From the NCBI RefSeq assembly GCF_001865015.1, contig NZ_MJGV01000046.1:62001-126000 (forward strand): 64,000 bases of DNA, written 5' to 3'. Source of the DNA: Curtobacterium sp. MMLR14_010 (lineage in GTDB: Bacteria; Actinomycetota; Actinomycetes; Actinomycetales; Microbacteriaceae). How positions within the stretch are numbered: position 1 is the first letter of the stretch; the number at the start of each line of letters is the position of its first letter. Positions 1-7,556 of the stretch are shown here, one piece after another. The position numbers were made by a program, and so were the translations under genes. The notes beneath the pieces were generated by a model, which worked only from the letters and a program-made list of their open reading frames with translations, ran no database searches and was not told where the DNA came from.

Positions 1-1
1 G

Positions 2-826
2 TGCGGCGCCGTCCGACCGGCGGTCACCGCGGCCTTCACCGGTCCCGTGATGCCGTTGCCGATGCTCCGGCCCGACTGGGCCGCGCGTGACCTCGACACG
101 ACGGACGGGGACGAGGCGACTCCGGCGGTCGACGACGAACCGGCCATGCCGGATGAGCCGGTCGTGGACGCCTCGGCGTCCCACGCGGGGGAGCACGAGG
201 GCGCGCCGCTCGCGGCACCGCTCCCGCCGTTGCCCGGTGCGGCTCACGACGCCGGAGACCAGCACGGCCAGGAGGCTCAGGGCGCGTCCGTCACGGACGC
301 TCCGCCTGTTGACGTGGTGTCGACGGGTGGCGTGGTCGAGGACGCACCTGCGGTCGACGAGGTCGACGCAGTCGCTGCGGACGTCGATGTCGCTCCGGAC
401 GACGAGGTCCCTGCGGACGTCCAGGTCGCTGCGGACGTCGATGTCGCTCCGGACGACGAGGACGTGGACGAGACGCGGATCGTCTCGAAGACGCCGACCC
501 GGGCGCCGTTCGTCCTGCACTTCAGCACCGGCGAGCGGCTCGGCCTGCACGGCACGGCGTTGTTCGGGCGGCTTCCCCGCCCGGAGCCCGGCGAGCGGTT
601 TGACGACCTGCTCACCATCCACGACCCGGGCAAGTCGGTGTCGAAGACGCACCTGGAACTCGGGCGGGACGGCGACGACCTCTGGGTCTCCGACCGGTTC
701 TCGGGCAACGGATCGGTCATCCGCCACATCGACGGCTCGATCCGGCGCTGTGAGCCGGGCCGGCGCTACCGCGTCGAACGGGGCGCGCGCGTGGACGTCG
801 GCGAGCAGTTCTTCCTCGTGCAGTAG
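2..826 (+). CDS. FHA-domain protein (5' end outside window)
   Basis: Forkhead-associated domain protein, truncated by the window edge: the frame is open from base 2, and the in-window starts at 47 (GTG) and 50 (ATG) have no convincing ribosome site. FHA domains bind phosphothreonine peptides, usually in Ser/Thr kinase signalling. The last ~105 residues hold the FHA core, with the conserved Ser-x-x-His segment read as SKTHLEL (bases 641-661) followed by a Gly-Asn-Gly loop (SGNGS). Before it lies an acidic, Ala/Val/Pro-rich, probably disordered stretch with two perfect copies of VAADVDVAPDDE. A strong hairpin follows the stop. The following gene faintly resembles an FtsK-type ATPase, a common partner of FHA domains, but partnership is only inferred. 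Confidence 0.8.
   Translation, partial: CGAVRPAVTAAFTGPVMPLPMLRPDWAARDLDTTDGDEATPAVDDEPAMPDEPVVDASASHAGEHEGAPLAAPLPPLPGAAHDAGDQHGQEAQGASVTDAPPVDVVSTGGVVEDAPAVDEVDAVAADVDVAPDDEVPADVQVAADVDVAPDDEDVDETRIVSKTPTRAPFVLHFSTGERLGLHGTALFGRLPRPEPGERFDDLLTIHDPGKSVSKTHLELGRDGDDLWVSDRFSGNGSVIRHIDGSIRRCEPGRRYRVERGARVDVGEQFFLVQ
371..461 (+). repeat. 37-bp direct repeat, 54-bp period, inside FHA gene
   Basis: Two perfect 37-bp copies at 371-407 and 425-461 encode VAADVDVAPDDE twice, separated by a 17-bp variable spacer. The 54-bp period keeps the frame (18 codons), so copy number could vary without breaking the gene. Confidence 0.9.
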
Positions 827-867
827 TCCCGTGTGGTGGAGGGACACTCCTCCACAGCACGGACGAC

Positions 868-897
868 GGGCCGGTCCATCCACGGATGGACCGGCCC
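868..897 (+). terminator. GC-rich hairpin terminator after FHA gene
   Basis: A 14-bp perfect inverted repeat (868-881 with 884-897) around a 2-base loop lies 42 bases after the FHA stop codon. There is no run of T after it, only 'gtttcgta'. It probably ends the FHA transcript before the next gene. Confidence 0.7.
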
Positions 898-935
898 AGC
901 CCGTTTCGTAAGTCGCCGTGCGGTGGACTCAGGAC

Positions 936-1703
936 ATGCGCGCATCGGTCGTCCGGCTCCTCGTCCTCGCCTCGGCGGTCCTCCTCGGCGCGGTCGCACT
1001 CGTTCACGGCGCGATCGCCGGTGTCGCCTGCGCCGCGTGTCTGTTGGTCGTCGCCGCGCTGGTGCGGGACCCCGTCGGCGTCGAGCACGAGCCGGAACTC
1101 CCTGCCGCGCACCTGCCGGTCGAGCTCGACGTCCCCGTCGTGGCACCCCTCGACGGGCTCACGGTGGGGACCGACCCCGACGGGCAGCTCGTCCGCCTCG
1201 ACGCCACCGCGGGGATCGTCGTGATCGGCCACGGAGCCCTCGCCGTCGGCGTCTTCACGGCGCTCGCGGCGGCGCTGAGTGCAGCGGCGCGCGACACCGA
1301 CGTGGTCCGCCTCGCCGCGGGGGAGGCCCTCGCCCTGCCGGCACCACGTGGGGGAGTGCCGGACGGCACGGCCGTCGCGGTCGTGCTCGACGAGTCGGGT
1401 GTCCGTCTCGCGTCCGTGGTGCTGGTCCCGGACCTCCGGACGGTTCCGCGTCGACCGGCGTCCACGGTCGAGGTCAGTCGGTACGGGTGCTCGGTGCGCG
1501 CCGACCCCGACGCGCCACGCAGCGTGGTCGTCGTGCCGGCACTGCCAGCGCTCGAGCCGCTAGGGCCGCTGGACCCCTTGGTGCCGACGACCGTGGCGGC
1601 TGCGGCTGCGGCTGCGGCGAGGGTGACGTGCTCGGTGTCGTCGTCAGCGTCGTCGGCGGGGTCGGTGTCGGCGCCGGACGGCACCGCGAGGACCGCCGCA
1701 TGA
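936..1703 (+). CDS. Membrane protein, weakly like a degenerate FtsK/SpoIIIE domain
   Basis: I do not recognise this family with confidence. ATG 936 is chosen (255 aa); GTG 918 is an in-frame alternative. Residues ~3-45 form two hydrophobic helices, so the protein is probably membrane anchored with a cytoplasmic C-terminal part. The segment 'VGTDPDGQLVRLD' followed by 'GIVVIGHGALAVG' is laid out like the entry to an FtsK/SpoIIIE ATPase (target-like beta strands, then Walker A), but the P-loop Gly-Lys-Ser/Thr is missing. The tail is Ala/Ser-rich. It follows an FHA gene, a pairing seen in secretion-ATPase loci, so a non-catalytic FtsK relative is one idea; low certainty. Confidence 0.5.
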   Translation: MRASVVRLLVLASAVLLGAVALVHGAIAGVACAACLLVVAALVRDPVGVEHEPELPAAHLPVELDVPVVAPLDGLTVGTDPDGQLVRLDATAGIVVIGHGALAVGVFTALAAALSAAARDTDVVRLAAGEALALPAPRGGVPDGTAVAVVLDESGVRLASVVLVPDLRTVPRRPASTVEVSRYGCSVRADPDAPRSVVVVPALPALEPLGPLDPLVPTTVAAAAAAAARVTCSVSSSASSAGSVSAPDGTARTAA

Positions 1704-1729
1704 CGCGCGCCGTCAGCGTGACCCGGAGG

Positions 1730-2722
1730 TCAGCGCAGCCCGTCCCCGACCCGGACGGACCCGACGGGCACCCCACCACCGAGGACCTTCTCACCGGTGG
1801 CCGCGAGCACGTCAGCCACGCCGTCGGCCGGCACCAGGCCGTTGCGCTGCAGCAGGGTCAGCGCAGCGAGCGTCCCGGCGCGGAGCGCTCCGTCGAGGAC
1901 CTTGACGACGACCGCTGCGCCGCCGGGCACCGCCATCACCATGACCCCCTCGGCACCGAGCTTGGCGACGAGGCCCAGGCGCTCGATCGTCACCGTGTTG
2001 GCCCGCCCGACCCCGTCGATGGCCCAGGCGTTCGCCAGCACCGCATCGGTGAGCGCGGCCGTGTCCGCGTCCGACCGCTGGACGAAGCCGGCGAGCCCCC
2101 GGGCCAGGCCGGTCAGCGTCAGGGGGAACACCGGGGCGCCGCAGCCGTCCGTGCCGACCAGGTCGACGACCTCGCCCGTGGCGTCCTCGACGGTGGACCG
2201 CACGAGCTGCTGCAGCGGGTGCTCCATGTCCAGGTAGGTGGCCTCGTCCCAGCCGTTCACACGGCAGGCAGCGAGCATGCCGGCGTGCTTGCCGGAACAG
2301 TTCATGGCGAGTCGTCGTGGACCGGTCATCGTCTGCGCCGTCGCTCGGTCGAACGGCATGTCCGGCGGGCACCCGAGGTCGTCCTCGACGTGGTCGAAGG
2401 ACGCGAGCATGTGTTCGGCCAGTGCCTGGTGCGACGGCGTCCCGGCGTGGCTCGCGGTCGTCATGACGAGTTCCGGTCCGGAGAACAGCGCTCCGGCTCG
2501 GCGGACCGCCAGCGCCTGGAACGGCTTCATGGTGGACCTGGGGTAGATGCTCGCGGTCGGGTCACCGACCGCGTCGAGCACGACACCGCTCGCGTCCACC
2601 ACGACCCCCGCGCCGACATGCCGGCTCTCGTCGAACCCGGAGCGCTCGAGCACCGCCAGCTCGACGGACCCCTCCGCGGTGAGAGGATGGCGGTCGGTGC
2701 GGACTTCGGTGCTCTCCGTCAT
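1730..2722 (-). CDS. Asparaginase (asparaginase II / AnsA-like family)
   Basis: 330-aa enzyme predicted to hydrolyse L-asparagine to aspartate and ammonia, of the Asparaginase_II (PF06089) family rather than the E. coli AnsB fold. Family-typical segments are visible: VVDASGVV and YPRSTMKPFQALA near the N-terminus, TASHAGTPSHQALAEHML, MNCSGKHAGMLAAC mid-protein, and DGCGAPVFPLTL. No signal peptide, so cytoplasmic. The start at 2722 is supported by TACCAT exactly 12 bases upstream on the reverse strand, the arrangement seen for many leaderless genes here. The open frame continues far upstream (to 3268), but that part is antisense to the OsmC gene and lacks family similarity. The stop lies 27 bases from the stop of the convergent gene. 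Confidence 0.88.
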   Translation of the reverse strand: MTESTEVRTDRHPLTAEGSVELAVLERSGFDESRHVGAGVVVDASGVVLDAVGDPTASIYPRSTMKPFQALAVRRAGALFSGPELVMTTASHAGTPSHQALAEHMLASFDHVEDDLGCPPDMPFDRATAQTMTGPRRLAMNCSGKHAGMLAACRVNGWDEATYLDMEHPLQQLVRSTVEDATGEVVDLVGTDGCGAPVFPLTLTGLARGLAGFVQRSDADTAALTDAVLANAWAIDGVGRANTVTIERLGLVAKLGAEGVMVMAVPGGAAVVVKVLDGALRAGTLAALTLLQRNGLVPADGVADVLAATGEKVLGGGVPVGSVRVGDGLR

Positions 2723-2728
2723 ACCGCG

Positions 2729-2734
2729 ATGGTA
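2729..2734 (-). promoter_or_regulatory. -10 box (TACCAT), leaderless asparaginase mRNA
   Basis: TACCAT on the reverse strand, first base 12 bases before the asparaginase ATG. Spacing puts the transcription start at or next to the start codon. No SD-like purine run is present. Confidence 0.55.
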
Positions 2735-2824
2735 CCGAGCAGCAGCGTGCCCCAGCAGCAGCGGTACCCGGCAGCAGCGCCACGCACCAACAGAGCAGCA
2801 GCGCGACCGAGACGAGGAGCCACC

Positions 2825-3337
2825 GTGCAGGACCACAGCTACGAGGTCGCCGTCCGCTGGACCGGCGACCGGGGGACCGGCACGAGCGGGTACCGGGAGT
2901 ACGGCCGCGACCACGTCATCAGTGCCGCGGGCAAGCCGGACGTCGACGGCTCGGCGGACCCGACGTTCCGCGGCGACCGCGACCGGTGGAACCCGGAGGA
3001 GCTCCTGACGGCCGCGCTCGCGCAGTGCCACATGCTCAGCTACCTGCACGTCGCCGTCACCCAGGGCTTCACGGTCCTGGCGTACGAGGACCGCGCGACC
3101 GCCAGCCTCGACCTCAACCGCGACGGCTCGGGGGAGCTCACCGGCGCGATCCTGCACCCGGTGGTCACCATCGCGGAACCGGACCGCGTGGCCGACGCCG
3201 AGGCCGCCCACGCCCAGGCGAACGCGCTCTGCTTCATCGCACGCTCCGTGGCCTTCCCGGTGCACCACGAGGCGACCACGCTCGTGGCCCCGCAGGTCGA
3301 CGAGAGCGCACTCGGATCAGACTCATCGACTGCGTGA
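2825..3337 (+). CDS. OsmC family protein (peroxide reductase-like)
   Basis: 170-aa OsmC/Ohr-superfamily protein, a cytoplasmic thiol peroxidase fold that reduces organic hydroperoxides. The two redox cysteines of the family are in the expected contexts: AQCHMLSYLH (~residue 64) and ALCFIARSV (~residue 136), with the family's Asn-Pro-Glu-Glu-Leu segment (WNPEELLTAALAQC) before the first. GTG 2825 is chosen for the SD-like 'gagacgaggag' just upstream. The frame stays open for 2 kb upstream but that part has no coding character and runs antisense to asparaginase. It is divergent from asparaginase and 16 bases ahead of the FKBP lipoprotein gene, so the two may share a transcript. Confidence 0.9.
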   Translation: MQDHSYEVAVRWTGDRGTGTSGYREYGRDHVISAAGKPDVDGSADPTFRGDRDRWNPEELLTAALAQCHMLSYLHVAVTQGFTVLAYEDRATASLDLNRDGSGELTGAILHPVVTIAEPDRVADAEAAHAQANALCFIARSVAFPVHHEATTLVAPQVDESALGSDSSTA

Positions 3338-3353
3338 GGCAGACTGGGTCCTC

Positions 3354-4322
3354 GTGAAGCGTCTCCGCCTGCTCCCGATCGCCCTCGTGCCCGTCGTCCT
3401 CCTCGGCCTCGCCGCCTGCTCCGGCTCCGGATCCGGGGGTGCGTCGTCGTCGCCCTCCGCCTCCTCGAGTGCGACGCCGGCCGCGATCACCAGCTGCCCG
3501 AAGCCCGGCAAGTCCTCCGATGCGATCGACGTGTCCGGCGCCTTCGGCGGGAAGACCGCGCCGACGGTGAAGTTCGACAAGGGCCTCACGGCGTCCTCCC
3601 CGCAGGCCTCGACCGTCATCAAGGGCTCCGGCGACGACCTGAAGTCCGGCCAGTTCGCGCAGGTGGCCTACAGCGTCTACCAGGCGTCGAACGCCAAGAA
3701 GCTCGGCACGGTCGGCTTCGACCAGGGCAACCCCCAGGTGCTGACGGTCGGCGGCAGCGGCTTCGGCGCGCTCCTGGCCTGCTCGACCGTGGGTGACCGC
3801 ATCGCCGCGATCGGCTCCTCCCCGGCGCTCGGTTTCACCACCGGTGGCGACATCGTGGTGGTCGCCGACGTCATCGCGAAGACGCCGACCAAGGCCACGG
3901 GCACCCCGCAGGACCAGAAGTCCGACCTGCCGACGGTCAAGGACAAGGCCGACGGCGAACCGGAAATCACCATCCCCGACGTCGCAGCACCGAAGACCAC
4001 CACCGCCGAGGTCATCAAGCAGGGCGACGGCGACGCGGTGGCCGAGGGCGACACGGTGCTCGTGCAGTACAAGGGCGTCGTCTACGACGGCGGCAAGGAG
4101 TTCGACTCCTCGTGGTCGAAGGGCGCCCCGACGACGTTCACGATCGCCGAAGGCCAGCTCATCAAGGGCTTCGTCACCGGACTCGTCGGCCAGAAGATCG
4201 GTTCGCAGGTGATGATCGTCGTCACCCCCGAGGACGGCTACGGCGCGACCCCTCGTGAAGGATCTGGGATCCCGAAGAACGCCACGCTGGTCTTCGTGGT
4301 CGACCTCCTCGCCAAGGGCTGA
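3354..4322 (+). CDS. FKBP-type peptidyl-prolyl isomerase lipoprotein
   Basis: 322-aa secreted lipoprotein that should catalyse cis-trans isomerisation of proline bonds in exported proteins. Residues 1-22 are a lipoprotein signal ending in a lipobox (LAAC; Cys about residue 22), then a Ser/Ala linker. The C-terminal ~110 residues are a full FKBP domain: VAEGDTVLVQYKGVVYDGGKEFDSS, then LIKGFVTGLVGQKIGSQV, then PEDGYG. Residues ~60-185 look like a second, degenerate FKBP-like unit, as in other actinobacterial two-domain FKBPs. The GTG start has CAGACT 14 bases upstream. A long hairpin follows the stop and separates it from the convergent gene. Confidence 0.92.
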   Translation: MKRLRLLPIALVPVVLLGLAACSGSGSGGASSSPSASSSATPAAITSCPKPGKSSDAIDVSGAFGGKTAPTVKFDKGLTASSPQASTVIKGSGDDLKSGQFAQVAYSVYQASNAKKLGTVGFDQGNPQVLTVGGSGFGALLACSTVGDRIAAIGSSPALGFTTGGDIVVVADVIAKTPTKATGTPQDQKSDLPTVKDKADGEPEITIPDVAAPKTTTAEVIKQGDGDAVAEGDTVLVQYKGVVYDGGKEFDSSWSKGAPTTFTIAEGQLIKGFVTGLVGQKIGSQVMIVVTPEDGYGATPREGSGIPKNATLVFVVDLLAKG

Positions 4323-4350
4323 CCGACCGCGAGAGCCGTCACTGGGAACG

Positions 4351-4387
4351 AGAGAGGGGGCGACGCACTGGGCGTCGTCCCCTCTCT
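4351..4387. terminator. Bidirectional hairpin terminator
   Basis: Inverted repeat of 16 positions with one G-T mismatch (4351-4366 with 4371-4386), a 4-base loop and 'tctcttt' on the plus side and 'ctctc' on the minus side. It sits between the convergent FKBP gene and the small secreted-protein gene and can serve both. Confidence 0.8.
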
Positions 4388-4400
4388 TTGCGCGGTGCGA

Positions 4401-4892
4401 TCAGCGCGAGATCTTCACCACCGTCACCGGACGTGCCCATTCGATGTTCACGCCCGCGTTGTAGTTGTATGCAGCGCCGTTCGAAGCCGCGTAGCTCGTG
4501 CGGCGGTCGCCCGCGCCGACACGAATGATGTTCTTCCAAGTGCCGGACTTCGTACCGGTCCCGGTGTAGCCGTACGGGATACCCGTCGACGACCTCATGC
4601 ACGCGCTGGTCGTCGTGCAGCCGGGACCAACGGAGACGAGCGCTCGCGCGGACGAGCGGAAGGCGGCCAGCGCTGCACCGGTGTCTGGATCGACGAGCGC
4701 TTGCACGTTGCCCCCGCCCTCGAGGATGGCTGCTGCCTCCGCCGGTGACTGGGTTTCCCGCAGAGCAGACAGGCGAGCGTGGACAGCTGCAGAAGCGGCC
4801 GTTGCGTCCGTTGCGAACGCGGCTTGAGGCGCAACGACGACCCCCGCAACCACCAGACCGGTCGCTGCAAGTGCAACGAGTTTCATCTTCAT
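4401..4892 (-). CDS. Small secreted protein of unknown function
   Basis: 163 aa, family not recognised. A Sec signal peptide is clear: MKMK, a hydrophobic core ([16 protein letters not shown]) and an Ala-x-Ala site near residue 28. The mature part is helical at first ([15 protein letters not shown]), then has two Cys (CTTTSAC) that could form a disulfide, and a Tyr/Trp/Asn-rich C-terminal half ([15 protein letters not shown], ending [14 protein letters not shown]) like a small beta-rich cell-surface domain. ATG 4892 is fixed by a strong SD (gaggaag) 7 bases upstream. The gene and its 5' region are visibly less GC-rich than neighbours, suggesting acquisition. A small secreted antibacterial or surface protein is possible but unsupported. 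Confidence 0.75.
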   Translation of the reverse strand: MKMKLVALAATGLVVAGVVVAPQAAFATDATAASAAVHARLSALRETQSPAEAAAILEGGGNVQALVDPDTGAALAAFRSSARALVSVGPGCTTTSACMRSSTGIPYGYTGTGTKSGTWKNIIRVGAGDRRTSYAASNGAAYNYNAGVNIEWARPVTVVKISR

Positions 4893-4930
4893 TGAGTTCT
4901 TCCTCTCGTGTGGACCGTGCGGTCGCCGCG

Positions 4931-4936
4931 AACCTA
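4931..4936 (-). promoter_or_regulatory. Possible -10 box of the secreted-protein gene
   Basis: TAGGTT on the reverse strand, about 40 bases before the start codon, in an unusually AT-rich 60-bp stretch (4930-5000). Unlike most promoters here it would leave a leader carrying an SD. No clear -35. Confidence 0.35.
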
Positions 4937-4996
4937 GCAGGAAGCGAAAGTGTGATGTACGTATATCGCGTAAGAAGCATGAAGAGGGATGCCGAG

Positions 4997-5002
4997 TAGC
5001 GT
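4997..5002 (+). promoter_or_regulatory. -10 box (TAGCGT) before dxr
   Basis: TAGCGT with its first base 14 bases before the dxr ATG, leaving at most a few untranslated bases. No SD-like sequence lies between the box and the start. Confidence 0.5.
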
Positions 5003-5010
5003 TAACAGCC

Positions 5011-6105
5011 ATGGACACCACCCCGGCCCGTCGCCGCGTCGTCATCCTCGGCAGCACCGGCTCCATCGGCACCCAGGCCCTCGACGTCATCGCGCGGAAC
5101 CCCGACCGTTTCGAGGTCGTCGGGCTCACCGCCGGCAGCAACGCCACCCTGCTCGCCGAGCAGGCCCGGGCGTTCGACGTCCGCGAGACCGCGCTCGGGG
5201 CAGCCGACGCCGAGCGCCTGGTCCGCAGCGTGGAGGCCGACGTCGTCCTGAACGGCATCACCGGTTCGGTCGGCCTCGGCCCGACGCTCGCGACGCTGGA
5301 GACCGGCGCGACGCTGGCCCTGGCGAACAAGGAGAGCCTCATCGTCGGCGGTCCGCTCGTGCAGGCCGCCGCTGCGCCCGGGCAGATCGTCCCCGTCGAC
5401 AGCGAGCACTCCGCCATCGCCCAGGCCCTCCGCTCGGGCGCGGACACCGAGGTCCGTCGGCTGGTCCTCACCGCGAGCGGCGGTCCGTTCCGCGGACGAA
5501 GCCGCGAGGAGCTCCGCGACGTCACGCCCGCGCAGGCGCTCGCGCATCCGACCTGGGACATGGGCCTCGTCGTCACGACGAACTCCGCGACGCTGGTGAA
5601 CAAGGGGCTCGAGGTCATCGAGGCCCACCTGCTCTTCGGCGTGCCCTACGACCGCATCGACGTCACCGTGCACGCGCAGTCGATCGTGCACTCGATGGTC
5701 GAGTTCGTCGACGGCTCCACCATCGCGCAGGCGTCGCCCCCGGACATGCGCCTGCCGATCGCGCTCGGCATGGCCTGGCCGCACCGGGTGCCGGAGGTCG
5801 GGGTGCCGCTCGACTGGACGACCGCCAGCACCTGGACCTTCGAACCGCTCGACACGGACGCGTTCGGTGCGGTCGTCCTCGCCAAGCGCGTCGGCGAGCT
5901 CGGCGGCACGTACCCGGCCGTCTTCAACGCCGCGAACGAGCAGGCGGTCGCCGCGTTCCACGCCGGCGCGATCGGCTTCCTCGACATCGTCGACACGGTC
6001 GAGCGCATCGTCGAGACGCACACGCCGGGGGAGTCCTCGCTCGAGGGCGTGCTCGCCGCGGAACGCTGGGCACGCGAGGCTGCGGACCGCGCGCTGGTGC
6101 GCTGA
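5011..6105 (+). CDS. dxr: 1-deoxy-D-xylulose 5-phosphate reductoisomerase
   Basis: 364-aa enzyme of the MEP isoprenoid pathway that converts DXP to 2-C-methyl-D-erythritol 4-phosphate with NADPH. The N-terminal Rossmann motif is [14 protein letters not shown]; the active-site segments [29 protein letters not shown] and HPTWDMG are intact, and the C-terminal [12 protein letters not shown] helix is present. Length matches the family. TAGCGT begins 14 bases before the ATG. It leads the set dxr-rseP-(permease-hydrolase)-ispG; ispG acts later in the same pathway. Confidence 0.97.
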   Translation: MDTTPARRRVVILGSTGSIGTQALDVIARNPDRFEVVGLTAGSNATLLAEQARAFDVRETALGAADAERLVRSVEADVVLNGITGSVGLGPTLATLETGATLALANKESLIVGGPLVQAAAAPGQIVPVDSEHSAIAQALRSGADTEVRRLVLTASGGPFRGRSREELRDVTPAQALAHPTWDMGLVVTTNSATLVNKGLEVIEAHLLFGVPYDRIDVTVHAQSIVHSMVEFVDGSTIAQASPPDMRLPIALGMAWPHRVPEVGVPLDWTTASTWTFEPLDTDAFGAVVLAKRVGELGGTYPAVFNAANEQAVAAFHAGAIGFLDIVDTVERIVETHTPGESSLEGVLAAERWAREAADRALVR

Positions 6106-6176
6106 CGCGCTGACCAGGCCGGGAGGCTCGACGCACCACCCAGCGCGCGCTCGGCTGGTTCTTCGAATCAGTCCCG

Positions 6177-6182
6177 TACGCT
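6177..6182 (+). promoter_or_regulatory. -10 box (TACGCT), leaderless rseP mRNA
   Basis: First base 12 bases before the rseP GTG; no SD between. The protease therefore probably has its own leaderless transcript besides any read-through from dxr. Confidence 0.6.
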
Positions 6183-6188
6183 GCTCCG

Positions 6189-7517
6189 GTGACCGTCGGA
6201 ACCGTGCTCCTGTTCGTCCTCGGCGTCGTCGTCTTCATCGTCGGCCTGCTGATCTCGATCGGGCTCCACGAGCTCGGTCACCTCGCGTTCGCCAAGCTCT
6301 TCGGGGTCAAGGTGACGCAGTACTCGCTCGGCTTCGGCAAGGCGATCTGGTCCTTCCGCCGCGGGGAGACCGAGTACGGCATCCGGCCGATCCTGCTCGG
6401 CGGCTACATCTCCATGGTCGGGATGCTCAAGCCGCGCGCGTCCGGCCGGGCGATCACGAACACGGGCATGTACAGCGCGTTCATCCAGGACGCCCGCCAG
6501 GCCAGCGCCGAGCAGATCGCGGAGTCCGGCGGGGACGACTCCCGGGCGTTCTACCGCCTCACCCCGTGGAAGCGCATCATCGTGATGGTGGCCGGCCCGG
6601 CGATGAACCTGGTGATCGGCGTCCTGCTCTTCGGCGTGCTGCTCGTCGGGTTCGGCGCGCCCACCACCACGTTCACCTCCCGGGTCGACTGTGTCCTGCC
6701 GACGACCGCGAGCACCAGCTGCTCCCCGGACGACGCCGTCTCCCCGGCCAAGCAGGCGGGGCTGCGGGCCGGCGACGTCGTCGTGGCGATCGACGGCAAG
6801 CAGGACCCCACGATCACGCAGGTCTCCGACGCCTTCCAGAAGTCGGCCGGCACGGCCGTCTCGGTCGTGGTGCAGCGCGACGGCGAACGCAAGACCGTCG
6901 AGGTCACCCCGACCCTCGCGACACGCGACGTCTACGACGCCGAGGGCAAGATCGTCGAGCGGGCCGACGGCACGGCGAAGACGCAACAGGTCGGCGTCGT
7001 CGGGGTCAGCATCGGGCAGACCCTCGTCCGGCAGTCGCCCGCCGCGGTGCTCCCGGCGACGGGCGCGCAGATCGGTGCCTCGGTGCACCTCATCGTCGAC
7101 CTGCCGCAGCGCCTCGTCGCGGTGTGGAACGCGGCGTTCGGGTCCCAGGCCCGCTCGGCCGACAGTCCCGTGTCCGTGGTCGGCGTCGGTCGGGCGATCG
7201 GTACCGTCTCGTCGATGAGCGGCGTGCCCGTGGTCGACAAGATCTACACGATCCTCGGCCTGCTGGCCTCGCTCAACATCGGGCTCTTCGTGCTCAACAT
7301 GGTGCCGCTGCTGCCCCTGGACGGCGGGCACATCGCCGGGGCGCTGTGGGAGGCCGTCAAGCGCCGCGCGTTCAAGCTCGTCGGCAAGGCGGACCCGGGT
7401 GCGATCGACCTCGCGAAGACGATGCCCCTCACGATGGTCGTCGTCGTGCTGCTGGCCGGCATGAGCGCCCTGCTCATCTACGCCGACATCGTCCGGCCGG
7501 TCAACCTCTTCGGCTAG
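6189..7517 (+). CDS. rseP: Site-2 intramembrane zinc metalloprotease (RseP/Rip1-like)
   Basis: 442-aa M50 family protease of the cytoplasmic membrane that cleaves transmembrane segments, in relatives releasing anti-sigma factors. The first helix contains the zinc-binding HELGH (residues 27-31), an internal PDZ domain lies near residues 180-240 (PAKQAGLRAGDVVVAIDGK), and the third zinc ligand motif NMVPLLPLDGGH occurs near residue 375. Four hydrophobic segments are visible. GTG 6189 has TACGCT exactly 12 bases upstream. The dxr-protease adjacency is the same as dxr-rip1 in mycobacteria. Its substrate in this organism cannot be read from the sequence. Confidence 0.95.
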   Translation: MTVGTVLLFVLGVVVFIVGLLISIGLHELGHLAFAKLFGVKVTQYSLGFGKAIWSFRRGETEYGIRPILLGGYISMVGMLKPRASGRAITNTGMYSAFIQDARQASAEQIAESGGDDSRAFYRLTPWKRIIVMVAGPAMNLVIGVLLFGVLLVGFGAPTTTFTSRVDCVLPTTASTSCSPDDAVSPAKQAGLRAGDVVVAIDGKQDPTITQVSDAFQKSAGTAVSVVVQRDGERKTVEVTPTLATRDVYDAEGKIVERADGTAKTQQVGVVGVSIGQTLVRQSPAAVLPATGAQIGASVHLIVDLPQRLVAVWNAAFGSQARSADSPVSVVGVGRAIGTVSSMSGVPVVDKIYTILGLLASLNIGLFVLNMVPLLPLDGGHIAGALWEAVKRRAFKLVGKADPGAIDLAKTMPLTMVVVVLLAGMSALLIYADIVRPVNLFG

Positions 7518-7544
7518 CGGCTGTCCGGGGTCGTCGGGCAGCAC

Positions 7545-7550
7545 TACGCT
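7545..7550 (+). promoter_or_regulatory. -10 box (TACGCT), leaderless permease mRNA
   Basis: First base exactly 12 bases before the permease ATG; identical hexamer and spacing to the rseP promoter. Confidence 0.6.
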
Positions 7551-7556
7551 CTCCGC

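Noticed and set aside
833-2824. Long forward frame continuous with the OsmC gene
   Set aside because: The upstream 660 codons are Arg-rich shadow of the membrane-protein and asparaginase genes; OsmC similarity begins at GTG 2825 with an SD.
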